From Smittia aterrima (Eukaryota > Arthropoda > Insecta > Diptera > Chironomidae), in assembly GCA_033063855.1 (NCBI GenBank), contig CP093831.1:17298001-17362000 (forward strand): DNA of 64,000 nucleotides, given 5' to 3'. The position numbers and the translations under genes are program-made. The notes below the pieces were generated by a model that saw only the letters and a list, made by a program, of their open reading frames with translations, ran no database searches and was not told the origin of the DNA. Positions 54,294-64,000 of this stretch are shown piece by piece (the first letter of the stretch is position 1; the number at the start of each line of letters is the position of its first letter).

Positions 54294-54846
54294 GGGTTTT
54301 TCATCCGAAGGATAGAATACCCTATTCTGACTGGTTTGTCCGTCGTCCGAAATTGAAATAACTATCAAACGCAATGAGCTAGCGAGTTTCACTAGTCGAT
54401 AGCGATTGAAAATTGAAAAAAGAAATTTCTTGGTTTTTTCGTTCCATCAAAATCAGGCCCACGGGCCCAAAACCTAAAATCTTCATATGTAAACATAAAG
54501 TCGATTTTTGCTTGTGCTACTTCTGAATTCCTCCATTTGGTTTTATTTATGGATGAGACGAGCTAGTTTGAAGATGGGCTAGCTCAAGTGGTTCGGGCCC
54601 ACGGCGGCTTCCATACAAATTTTTTGATTTATTTAGTTTTGTTAACATTTCCGGTGACATTTCCTCACAAAAAATGTTCAGCGTGCTTAAACAAATTCTT
54701 GGATCCCAGAGCTGGACCAGATATTAATCAACCTTCGACCAGCGCCAAATGAAACTTCTTTCCCTTTGTAGTTAGAGCATTGAGTTCTTTACATAAAGTG
54801 ATCAGCTGGTTAACACCCTGTAACCAGTCCAACGATAAAAAAACCC
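54294..54846. mobile_element. Insertion in the right arm with weak terminal inverted repeats
   Basis: The alignment to the left arm stops at about 54294 and resumes at about 54890. The inserted block starts gggtttttcatccg; read inverted from its other end (54846) it starts gggtttttttatcg. Both ends share gactggtt a little further in. The remaining roughly 40 bp to 54890 are unexplained. It is less AT-rich than the surroundings, with a twice-used gggcccacg, and carries no ORF. A short non-autonomous DNA element is the likeliest reading; the class is unknown. Confidence 0.5.
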
Positions 54847-55000
54847 TACAATAGGTTTGTTACGAACGCTACTGCTACTTGTTTTTTTTCGACGTCGGTT
54901 GTTGTTGCATTACCGGAAACGATTCGATGAGCTTCTCTGTTTTTCAACTTGATGGGTTCGTTCGTTGAGGCGAGGAAATTAAAGGTGTCGATTTGTTTTC

Positions 55001-58000
55001 AATGTCAACCATGTACATCTAGGCAAAGTGCCGACTCTCGCCATGCACTGATTGCAATTCTCATTTTCCTTGTCACTAGAAATCCTCGACGTAGCTTTGT
55101 TTGTTTTTAATTTCCATATCAATTTTCATCAGCATTGCAAACCATAAAGTTGTGGCTGACCAATTCTGCGGTTGCACTGAGAGCTTTCAAAAGCATCGTC
55201 AGGCTGGAAATATAAATTAAAACGCAAACAATAACGAACTTGCATGTCCGGCTAAAATAAACAGCGTCGGAGCAAATGAAAAAAGACTTCTGCATAAACA
55301 ATTTAAAACATTTTTTTGTGTGCTTACCACTTTATAATATCGCTGGGTCGTTTAATTAACATGAATAAATTAGCGAGAAATCAACTCGGGATTTTTATTT
55401 TCTCTTCTGAACGATTTTTTACGCCAACGTCAATCCCCATGCCGTCGTTTAGTTGGATGATTTTTTATACGCACTTCATTCTCCCGGGACTCTAATTTAT
55501 GTTGCCGTTTGATGGATGGCGTTGGCCTTTTTTTGCCTTGAAGCGATGTTTTTATTATAAAATTTTTCGTTTGCTTTGGTAATTTTTCTAAATCATTTGA
55601 ATATCAAAGAAGGGATAAAAAGGATTTCACCACGTTTCGAGAGAGATGTCAAAATTTTGAAGATTGGATTTTCCGAGAAAGCTTTTGAAATGTTAAAATA
55701 AAAGCTTTCCATTCTCGTGAAATAAATTGAAAGATCTTGTTCAATTTCACTTCAATTGTCATTGTAACATTTGACTTTAAAGAGTAACTGAGAGTTTTAA
55801 AATAGAAACCAAGTCAATCGAAAAGTTTCTGAATTAATTTACTGCAGAGCTATTGAGCTTTGAAATTAACTGCAATCTCAATTTCCTGAGTAAAGCTTGT
55901 TATTGATGTAAACAATTTAAAACCTGGAATCTGATGTCGTTCCACCTAAGTCTCTTGTTTTTATCACTCAAGTGGCTTCCTTACGTAAATATTATGATCT
56001 GTGTCAGTAAAACCATCAGGGAAATCCGAAAGATAAGAAAATTAGCCCAACGCGTTCACTTTCCATTTTTTTTTTATAAAAGTTTATTTTTGTCTTGGCT
56101 TGGAATCTCGCTTCCTTATCAGTGCTTGACAATTTTCGCCTTGAGCTTTCTTTCCTAATGGAGGAAGTTAATGAAAGAGGAGCTTTGAATTCACAATTCT
56201 CCAATGAAAAGCAGCAATCGTGACATTTACAACGAATCTTTCCCTCAAAATTGCGATTATGCAAAATGATTCCGAAATCTTGACACTTTAACGACGGTGA
56301 ACGTCTCATCTTTTCACGACGATGAGCTTACTGTAAGCAGCTTCAAGTCAAAATGAAAAAATTGGCTCGAAAGCTTGTTCTCTTCTCGTACCTAAAAAGA
56401 AATCCAATTATTTTAATTTTGTCGATGGAGCTGAGCGGATTGCGTCATAGCCAGCTTGAATCAAATGCTGTATCATAATTGAGAATTCAAACTTGTTCTT
56501 CTTAAAGTTCCAAATGAACAATCTTTGATAATGCAATAATTGCATTGAACGAGGAACTGAACTGCTCATGCTGCTTCCGACAATAAATATTAATTTTGAC
56601 GATAGAAACAAGAGCGAAACTTCTTCTTTCCTCTCTTCCACTCCAGAAACTTCCATCGTTTAAGGGCTGCATACGTTCAACTGCACAATAAAACTAATTG
56701 CACAAAGTTGCTCTCCATAACCATTGAGAAGTATTTAACAGCTTTTATCGTAAAACTGAAGAGCTTAAGCTTGTTCGGATATTACTCAAGAACTATTTAT
56801 GAGTTTATTTAAATCTGTAATCGATTTTACTGTGAGCGATCGCCACTTCAAATCATTTCGAGATAACAATTACGTTTCAATTTCAATTAAATTTAATCAC
56901 GAATATCTTCATTAAAAGTTTAATTGCGTGTTACATCAATCACTTTTATGATTTAAATTGAAATCGACATTAAAACTATAAACAAACTGTTACCGTTTGC
57001 CATTAAACCATCACGTCAAACCATGATGAACAACCGAAAACAAATTTGAATAAAACGATGACGACGATGAAGTTCCACTCACGCCAAATTATTTCTCTTT
57101 CAGGCTCAGCACAGCTGCGATGAAAATAAACACGAATGGGAAATGGAAAACTTTTGTGTCTCAGTGAAATTTCTCATCCTGTTTGTGCTTTCATCACATT
57201 GCAGACTGTGAAGTTGTTTGCTTCATGCTACAATGCTTTGCTGTCATCTCTTTTAATTAAAGCTCTGCAGACGAAAGTGCGACAACAACTGCCGCCTCGT
57301 GATTTGCAATCAAGAGGTGTAAAGCCTCATAATGAGCTTTCATGAAAATTGCCATCTCCGCCGGTTTGTTTTAATTGCGAATGAGAATCTCTTTTAGCAA
57401 GGGCAGAGATCCAAGTAATTATCATTTTAATGAACCGCGCCGCTTCAGACAATCGCTCACGATGACAGTGATATCGTTCGACGAACCGAAGGGCTGAACT
57501 CTGCAAACTTTCGCTCTTCGTCTTAATGGACATAATCATAAGTTTTTCATCATTAATCTTCATCGCGTTAGAGGGCGATCGGGCAAAAAAAAGGACCAAC
57601 AACTGGCACGTAATCAAGGCACTCTCTTGGATGAGTTTTTCCTTTTGTCTCACTGACTCGCTTTTTGTGATTTAATCGGAATAATGAAGACATAAATTAA
57701 TGAGTCAAAATTAATTTGGCGCCAGGAATCGAGGGAAGGTTTTGAAGCGAGATAAGGAAAAGTTTTTTCAACTAAAATCACACGAATCGATGATAAATTG
57801 AGATCGTAATTCATTTATCTCACGCACGTTCTGCTCGTTCGTCGTGTGAAAGCGATTGGAATGATCATGAATTTATGATTCGCCTGATAACAAAAAAAAA
57901 TGCATCAATTGAATCCTAAATGCTCTCAGCCTTCACAAAAAATGTTAAAACCAAATACATTTTCATTCAAAATTGTCATGAATTCAATTTTTTGCTTCAT

Positions 58001-58364
58001 CGCTTTTTTTGCCTCTCGTGTCTGAAACGCTCGGAGGATAAATTCAAACGCTTGAACAGGATCTACTAATGTTTCTATTGAAATGTAAATTTAGAATTTG
58101 TCTGCGACGCAATGGACAGTGACGATGATGGTGAAAGGAAGGATGTCTAGTCGATATTCGAACGCAATTCATGAAATCGATGGGTGTGGTAGAACTGAAA
58201 CAAAATACTAGTTTCTGTTGCCGATAGTTTAAATTGATTCGATTCCTTAAGCATGTGAAATGTGTGAAAATGCTCAAGTAAGTCTTAAATGTCAGCACAC
58301 AATAATTTTTTGGAATTCATTTTTAATTATTTGAAATAATTTATTTCAAATCAAACATTTCCAG
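55001..58364. other. No gene recognised
   Basis: AT-rich, short low-complexity frames only, no clear repeats. Confidence 0.4.
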
Positions 58365-58475
58365 AGGCTTCCAATTATTTAAGGTGTGCCTCAACCTCCT
58401 ACCAAACTCATTTATGAATCGATGTTGTGACACGTGTGAGATTACGGATAACTCGATTCAAATATTACAGGAAAG
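58365..58475 (+). CDS. Possible orphan exon with PLAC-like cysteine pattern
   Basis: Flanked by acceptor catttccag and donor GAAAG|GTGAGA. The frame starting at 58366 is open for all 36 codons and contains VCLNLLPNSFMNRCCDTC, then EITDNSIQILQE. The C-x7-F-x3-CC-x2-C spacing recalls the end of the PLAC domain found in ADAMTS-like and papilin proteins, but such a short match is weak. No linked exon was found within several kb, so it would belong to a gene with long introns, or be chance. Confidence 0.3.
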
Positions 58476-60188
58476 GTGAGACTCGAATAATCTTCCGGAA
58501 ATTTAATTAAATCATCCCATTCATTAATCATGATTTATCGAAGCTTCGGATTTTCATATCGCGCTGGTAATTATTTCGATGAAATAAACTGCTCATCGTA
58601 AACGGCTGGCCAAGGGAAATTGAGGTTCACTTCCCTTCATCAAATGTTACTTTGACGCATAATTGATTTACAATTAATTACCGCAGTGATTCCCTGACCT
58701 TTCAATTTCCTCTCGGCACCGACCGACGCTTCTCACCAATAGTTGGAGAGAAAGTCATTAAAAGTCAAATTACTTTTACGATAATGGGTCGCAAGGAGAA
58801 GAACGATGAAGGCCGTAACCAATAAAACTTCGATAACGACCATAAAAACAAGCAACAAAACATTTTTCGTTCAACGGCTTTCAGGACGAAGAGGGAAAGA
58901 CCAATTGAACGTGAAAATCTGGTGAGCTTATTCGAAGATTTCCAGGCTTCCGGTGAAAAGAAACTCGCGAGCTGTGAAAAATACAATTTCTCTATGAATT
59001 CACACCAGTGAATGAAACTTTTGTGGCTGCTCTCGCTTCATTTCCAATGATTCATGTTCCTGTAAAAAAAGGCAAACTCCAGTGAGGGAAATAGCAAGCT
59101 TCGTTGAATCTTTAGATTTTCTCTTCAAGCATTTCTTCCTCACTTCAAATGGACAATTCGAACTGAAGCAAATGAAATCATTTTAAAGTAGGGATCGAGT
59201 TGAATCTGCAAAAACCAAGTGTCAGCATTTTCGAAATTCCTTGAAAAAATATTCAGTAAATCGATGAAAAGTGTTGATGCATCCCACGGAGCATAAAATT
59301 GGCAGGCGAAAATTTATATCACTCGTGCATAAAGTAAACTGCAGCAAGTTAGACTCTCGATCCGCTACGGCTCAGTTTTTGTTTACGAATGAAAGAGCTT
59401 ATCAACACACGACTGAATTCACGTTTGAATCCATGGGAATCAGCCGCAAGCCACACATTTTCCACAGATTTTCGCGGTTTTGTTCAGGAATTTATTTCGC
59501 TTTTAGAGGATTCGTTTTTACACTCGCTTGTGGAATCAGCAAATCCTTGTTGGTGATGCAGCAAGTGAGCAGCTTTAATATAAATTTACTTTGATCAACA
59601 TCATTGCCTCGCATAACTTTTACAAAATAAATTGGTTACATTGTTTGCCCTTGCTCTGGAATCGACGACATCGAAAGAGCACCGAAAATCTGAATTGCAA
59701 AATCACAAATGAACGCCATCCGCTTTGTTATTTTGTTGATGCTCCATTGGATGAACGAGGCGAGAATAAAAAGAATCGTCGAAGGCCGCGAGAGAAACGT
59801 TAATTGAATGAAATCATGGATTCCATGCATAAAATTGAAATTGCTGTGTTGCAGAATTTAATTGAATTTTAATTTCACTGGATTTTTTATTCATTTCGTT
59901 TTCATCTCTTCACTAGATTTCCAATTTACTCGCATCCTTTGTTCGGAATCCGATCGAAAATGTTCTCGTTGCTTGGTTTTCAATCAAAACGCGTTTGAAT
60001 TTCAAACTTTATAAACTAGCGAATGAACGGACGCATCATTAGTTGATTGATTAAGCAACTAAGTTATCAAAGGAAATTTGATTCCATAAGAGTACTTTGT
60101 GAAAAGTTTTCATTGAAAACCAATTTCGAAACTAACGAACGTTTCAATTTATTAACATTTAAACTACAATGTGAGTGCAATGTTTGAT
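58476..60188. other. No gene recognised
   Basis: Short frames only. The 107-codon frame at 59271-59594 lacks domains, a signal peptide and good codon structure. The final part is the upstream region of the protease array. Confidence 0.4.
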
Positions 60189-60202
60189 AAAGCGTTCAAG
60201 CG
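60189..60202 (+). promoter_or_regulatory. Shared upstream motif, protease gene 1
   Basis: aaagcgttcaagcg, 72-85 bases before the ATG, preceded immediately by tgataa (a WGATAA, GATA-factor type site). The same motif stands at the same distance before the second gene. The TTCA core may be the initiator. Confidence 0.5.
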
Positions 60203-60273
60203 GAGTAAATTAATTAACTTTTGTAGTTAAACTTTTAATGTTTAAAATTTAATTGAATTGGTAATCTGCTACG

Positions 60274-61540
60274 ATGAAGTTCTTTACGCTAATTTCTTTG
60301 TTTCTTTTAACCATTTGCGGGATTGAAGAAGTCCACAGCAAAGTGAAAGTGACCGATGATTGTAGTAAGTTTTGTTATTGTAATTATGCCTTTAAGTTTC
60401 CCTCATTTCATTCTTTAGCTTGCGGGGATTCAAGCGACAGCAGATATCGCCGAATTGTGAATGGTCAACGTGCATATCCAAATAAATATCCATGGATTGC
60501 AAGTTTAGTTTATATCGAGGATTCCAACGAGATACATGGATGCACTGGAAGTATAATCAGCAACAAAAATATTCTGACAGCAGCGAATTGTTTTCTGTAA
60601 ACGACTAACCGAATGCTTTGATTAGAAAATAATTTCATTTTCTCTCCAGTCATCCTCGACGTGAAATTGACGTCAAGGAGAAAACATATTGGCTTCTTGG
60701 AATGCATCGAATTGGCGTGAATCAAGGCGAGAAATACAAGACAATTGACCATGTTTCACATCCAAAGTTCGCTCGCTTCACGAGTTTAGATGAAGCTGAC
60801 ATGGCAATCGCAACTGTGGACAAGGAAATCACTTTCAATTACGCTATCAAGCCAATCTGTTTGCCTCTGGTTGGAGCAAGTTTTGATGGAATGGAAGCAA
60901 CGGTTGCTGGCTGGTAATGAACTCATCAAAAGTCAATTGCTCATTCTTTAAATTAAAATAATTTTAGGGGAATGGACAAGTTTAAGAAAGGCACTCAGCC
61001 TGAGGTTCTAATGGAAACTTCAATGAAAGTTCTTCCCTATTCCGAATGCGAAAAGATGTGGACATCAACTGTTGGAGACGCAGTTCATATTGACTCACGA
61101 TGGATGGTCTGTGCTTTCCGCAAAGGAACTGACACTTGCAAAGTAAAGTTTGAAATTTAAACTTCCTTCAAATTAAACTAACATAACTTTTTATTCCCAG
61201 GGAGATGGTGGTGCGGTAATTAAAGTTTAGTAATCAAATTGTTCAAATTTTTATAAGTTTTCTCATTCAGCCGCTAATGGTTCAATCGTCTGAAGGGTTC
61301 TTCGAACTCGTTGGTTTAAATTCTTTTGGATTTAAATGCGACGCTTCGCTTCCTGCAATATTTTCAAGAGTTGCCTTCGCTCAAACCTTGAAGTGGATCA
61401 ACACATACTTAGACGGTCAGGAAGCTTCGATTTGTAGCCGTCCTAATCTTTTCTGGGTAGGATCTTCGTTGTCAAATGATGATTTTGCGCCTGACGATGT
61501 GAAAGACAAAGACGAAGAAAATACACCAAGTGCGGAATAA
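60274..61540 (+). CDS. Non-catalytic S1 serine protease homolog (SPH1)
   Basis: Six exons: 60274-60364, 60419-60596, 60650-60913, 60968-61142, 61201-61215, 61271-61540; 330 aa. Signal peptide (MKFFTLISLFLLTICGIEEV), then a Cys-bearing linker, an activation-type site RRIVNG, and a chymotrypsin-fold domain. The catalytic His is replaced (LTAANC for LTAAHC). The Asp is kept (DEADMAIA). The catalytic Ser is Gly (TCKGDGGAP for GDSGGP). The trypsin-type pocket Asp (TDTC) remains. So it folds like trypsin but cannot cut. Insect SPHs of this kind often act as cofactors in melanisation or clotting; that role is inference here. A 15-bp micro-exon codes GDGGA. An acidic tail of about 45 residues follows the domain. 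The stop overlaps a polyadenylation signal. Confidence 0.9.
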
Positions 61541-61541
61541 A
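61536..61541 (+). terminator. Polyadenylation signal overlapping the SPH1 stop codon
   Basis: AATAAA in which bases 3-5 are the TAA stop at 61538-61540. It leaves a very short 3' UTR before the next gene, 145 bp away. Confidence 0.4.
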
Positions 61542-61600
61542 TTTAAACTTTTGATTGCAAAACTCTTTTTTGACGATAATGAGATTAGAGCTGGTTTAAT

Positions 61601-61614
61601 GAAGCATTCATGCG
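61601..61614 (+). promoter_or_regulatory. Shared upstream motif, protease gene 2
   Basis: gaagcattcatgcg, 72-85 bases before the ATG, matching the motifs before genes 1 and 3. A cgataa site lies about 23 bases further upstream. Confidence 0.5.
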
Positions 61615-61685
61615 ACTAGAATCGATCGACATCTCGTTTGTATTTGAGACATTTCTGATATCTAAAAGCGATTGAAATCGATACG

Positions 61686-63149
61686 ATGAAAGTCTTTAAG
61701 CTGATTGCTGTGATTTTTCTCACGATGATTGAAACGGAAATCGTTTTTAGCCAAATCGAAGTCACTGAAGATTGCAGTGAGTTATTGAAAAGAACACTCA
61801 ACGATTCGATATTCGAGGATAACCTCTTTTAATCGTTAGATTGTGGACAGGCGAACGAAGAGGCGACGCGACGAATCACGAATGGACAATCAACAAATCC
61901 AAACAAATATCCATGGATTGCAGGTTTGGTTTATATATTAGAAGACGAGAGAGAAGTTGTTGGTTGTGCAGGATCAATCATCAGCAATCGAAATATTTTA
62001 ACTGCTGCCAATTGCTTTTTGTAAGAAAAATTTATTTAATTGAACTTTTCAATGATTTTCACTTTCATTTGCGTAGCGAGGTAGATCGCAAACTCGACAT
62101 TTTCGAGCAAACGTTTTGGACTCTTGGTATGCACGAGACAGGAGTGTTCGACGAAGAAGCGGAGTACAGCACTGTACAATACTTTTTGCATCCAAAGTTT
62201 TCCCATTTTCAGTCTCTCGATGAAGCCGATCTCGTTCTCGCAACCGTTGATAGAGAAATTGAGTTCAGTGATAAAATCAGACCAATTTGTTTGCCAACGC
62301 CTGGAAACAATTTCCAAGGAAAAACTGCAGTTGTTGCTGGATGGTAAGAAAATTATTCGTAATCGAAATTTCATTAACAGATTGTTCAATCGAAAGGGGA
62401 GTCAATAATATGGAAGACGTAGAGCAGTCTGAAGTGTTAATGGAAACGTCAATGAATATTATTCCAAATAGCAAGTGTCGGAGAATGTGGCGATCAAGAA
62501 TGGGACGGGCAGTTACGATTAATGAGCAACTGATGGTTTGCGCTCATCGACGTGGAACTGACACTTGTAGAGTAAGTTTTCATTTAAAATCTTTGTTGTA
62601 TTCGTCGAAGTAATATATCCTCAGGGAGATTCAGGGACGCCTCTGATGGTTAAATCAGAAAAAGGTTTTTATGAACTCGTTGGCGCTGACTCCTTTGGTT
62701 ATAAATGCGATTCGAGAGTTCCAGCTGTATTCGCCAAAATCTCTGATCCTGAAACAATGGAATGGATCCAGGATTACATGGAAGATATTGGAGCAGTCGT
62801 TTGTAATCATCCAACCGAAATTGTTGAATCAGAACAAGCTCCTGATGGCCCCATTCACATGAACGAGGACATTTCTGAGAATTCGACGGAAGCTCCAGCT
62901 AGTGAGGACACTCCTGTTCACGCAAACGAAGGAAATACTGAGAATTCGACGGAAGCTCCTGTTCACGCAAACGAGGGAAATACTGAGAATTTGACGGAAG
63001 CTCCAGCTAATGATGACGCTCCTGTTAACGCAAACGAGGGAAATATGGAGTATTCGACTGAAGCAGAAGTAGTTTCTAATAATCCCGTTAACATGAACGA
63101 GGGAATCCCAGAAAATTCAATTGAAACTACAACTTACATATACATATAA
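61686..63149 (+). CDS. S1 serine protease homolog lacking the catalytic His, with repeat tail (SP2)
   Basis: Five exons: 61686-61776, 61840-62020, 62077-62343, 62397-62571, 62625-63149; 412 aa. Signal peptide (MKVFKLIAVIFLTMIETEIV), activation-type RRITNG, then a chymotrypsin fold. The catalytic His is Asn (LTAANC). The Asp (DEADLVLA) and Ser (CRGDSGTP) remain, so this is a half-degraded copy, presumably inactive without His57. The pocket Asp in TDTC indicates trypsin-like ancestry. After the domain (CNHPTEIV) comes an acidic Asn/Glu-rich tail of five near-repeats. Exon structure matches gene 1 except that the GDSG region is not split by an intron. The acceptor at 62396 (cgaaag) is weak but is the only one keeping the WG junction in frame. 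Confidence 0.88.
62850..63146 (+). repeat. Five tandem 21-residue tail repeats in SP2
   Basis: Units start PIHMNED, PVHANEG, PVHANEG, PVNANEG and PVNMNEG. Four are 63 nt; the second is 45 nt and lacks the six-residue linker. Most contain a sequon (ENSTEA, ENLTEA). Units 2 and 3 are nearly identical at DNA level, so recent expansion is likely. Confidence 0.85.
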
Positions 63150-63222
63150 CAAATTTCGCTTGGTCATTGTCATCCAATTGAAAACAGAGTTTTGATGGAC
63201 AAGCTTGATAAATTAATTTGAC

Positions 63223-63236
63223 AAAGCATTCATGCG
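63223..63236 (+). promoter_or_regulatory. Shared upstream motif, protease gene 3
   Basis: aaagcattcatgcg, 77-90 bases before the ATG. It differs from the gene 2 motif only in its first base. A tgataa site lies about 12 bases upstream. Confidence 0.5.
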
Positions 63237-63312
63237 AATTAAATTAATTGAAATTACAATTTAAGTCAATAAATTGTTATAGATTATTCAAAATTATTCG
63301 AAATCTCTTTCG

Positions 63313-64000
63313 ATGAAGTTATTTCAATTGCTTTCTTTGTTCTTTCTCATCGTTGCAGAATCAGCTCAAGATGTTCCAGTTATTGAAGGATGTCGTGAGT
63401 ACATTTAAGTAAAGTCATCGAATCGATTGAAGTTTGAATCTTTAGAATGCGGAATCGCCAATGACAGAAAAACTTCAAGAATTGTGAATGGTAAAAGGAC
63501 TTCTCCGAATAAATACCCGTGGATGGCAAGTCTGGTTTATCATTCGGATGACAAATGGGTTCATGGATGCGGTGGAACTATAATTAGTGATTTAAATATT
63601 CTCACTGCAGCTCATTGCTTTCAGTTAGTCAAAAAATATTATTTTTTTCTTTAACGAATTACGAAAATTCTCTTTTGCCAGACCAGAAACAGAGCACATT
63701 TTAATAGACGATGACACGCATTGGATCGTAGGAATGCATGGACTCTACACTAAGAAATTTACCGATCGATACAACATCAAAGATTACGAATTTCATCCAG
63801 AGTATCATCATTTCGAAAAGATGGATCAAAGTGATCTCGTAATCACAATTTTAGACAGAAGAATCACTTTCAATTGGGCTGTCAAACCAATTTGTTTGCC
63901 TCCTCCAGGAGCTTCGTACGATAATGCAGATGCAGTTGTCGCTGGATGGTACGAACGAGTTTATTTACAAATAATTTTAAAATTAATTTGTACTTAAGGG
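63313..64000 (+). CDS. S1 serine protease with intact His (SP3), cut by the window end
   Basis: Exons 63313-63394, 63446-63623, 63682-63948, and a fourth starting at 63999 with only two bases in view. Signal peptide (MKLFQLLSLFFLIVAESAQD), activation-type SRIVNGKRTSPNKYPW, catalytic His present (LTAAHC), Asp present (DQSDLVIT). The Ser region lies beyond the window, so activity cannot be judged. It shares intron positions and phases with the two upstream paralogs: after the N-terminal Cys, just past the His motif, and within the Trp of VAGWG. It is the most enzyme-like of the three and may be closest to the ancestor of the array. Confidence 0.85.

Larger units (their letters stand above)
53510..55000 (-). 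repeat. Right arm of the inverted duplication, split by an insertion
   Basis: The reverse complement of 49215-50136, running from the inner edge at aatctcgatgattta (about 53516) outward to about 55000. Between about 54294 and 54885 it is interrupted by sequence absent from the left arm. It has a 25-bp deletion relative to the left arm near 53670. Confidence 0.9.

Noticed and set aside
1..64000. tRNA, rRNA or CRISPR features
   Set aside because: No A/B-box pair with a cloverleaf, no rRNA-like sequence and no regularly spaced direct repeats were seen.

Overview
The window looks like nuclear DNA of an insect, most likely a lower (nematoceran) fly. It is AT-rich. Every gene I could model has GT...AG introns, mostly about 50-110 bp. 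The gene set is animal: a Dpr-type neuronal Ig receptor, a ciliary docking-complex coiled-coil protein, PUS10, ADAT1, secreted VWC proteins and S1 protease homologs. A chironomid midge is my guess from the style of the small secreted proteins; that is inference. There is no sign of bacterial operons, CRISPR arrays, or tRNA or rRNA genes.

Layout. 1-5.7 kb: no gene seen. 5.76-7.11 kb (-): single-exon secreted leucine-rich/coiled-coil protein with an internal 39-residue duplication. 7.1-18.5 kb: no gene, but a 1.3 kb element with perfect 34-bp terminal inverted repeats (14318-15617). 18.5-20.3 kb (-): complete five-exon PUS10. 20.3-31.9 kb: mostly empty, apart from an inverted, broken, partial copy (27.4-28.1 kb) of the ODAD/CCDC63-type gene that lies at 38.8-41.1 kb, and one orphan exon-like ORF. 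32.0-35.7 kb (-): complete eight-exon dpr-family gene. 38.8-41.1 kb (+): complete eight-exon docking-complex coiled-coil gene. 44.7-48.8 kb (+): 11-exon secreted VWC/mucin-like protein. 49.2-55.0 kb: a large inverted duplication whose loop holds ADAT1 and an aldo-keto reductase (both -). Its arms carry two copies of an unrecognised small gene and of the ADAT1 3' end, and the right arm is split by a roughly 0.6 kb insertion. 60.3-64.0 kb (+): tandem array of three S1 serine protease paralogs. The first two have lost the catalytic histidine; the third keeps it but is cut by the window edge.

Reading frames were carried through every splice junction I propose. Total coding lengths divide by three for PUS10 (496 aa), Dpr (347), ODAD-like (477), VWC (913), ADAT1 (404), AKR (289), SPH1 (330) and SP2 (412). 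The genes do not form a pathway. The notable local themes are (i) inverted segmental duplications that leave gene fragments facing their parents, (ii) a protease array degrading step by step into pseudo-proteases under a shared upstream motif, and (iii) a homopolymer frameshift present in both copies of a small gene.
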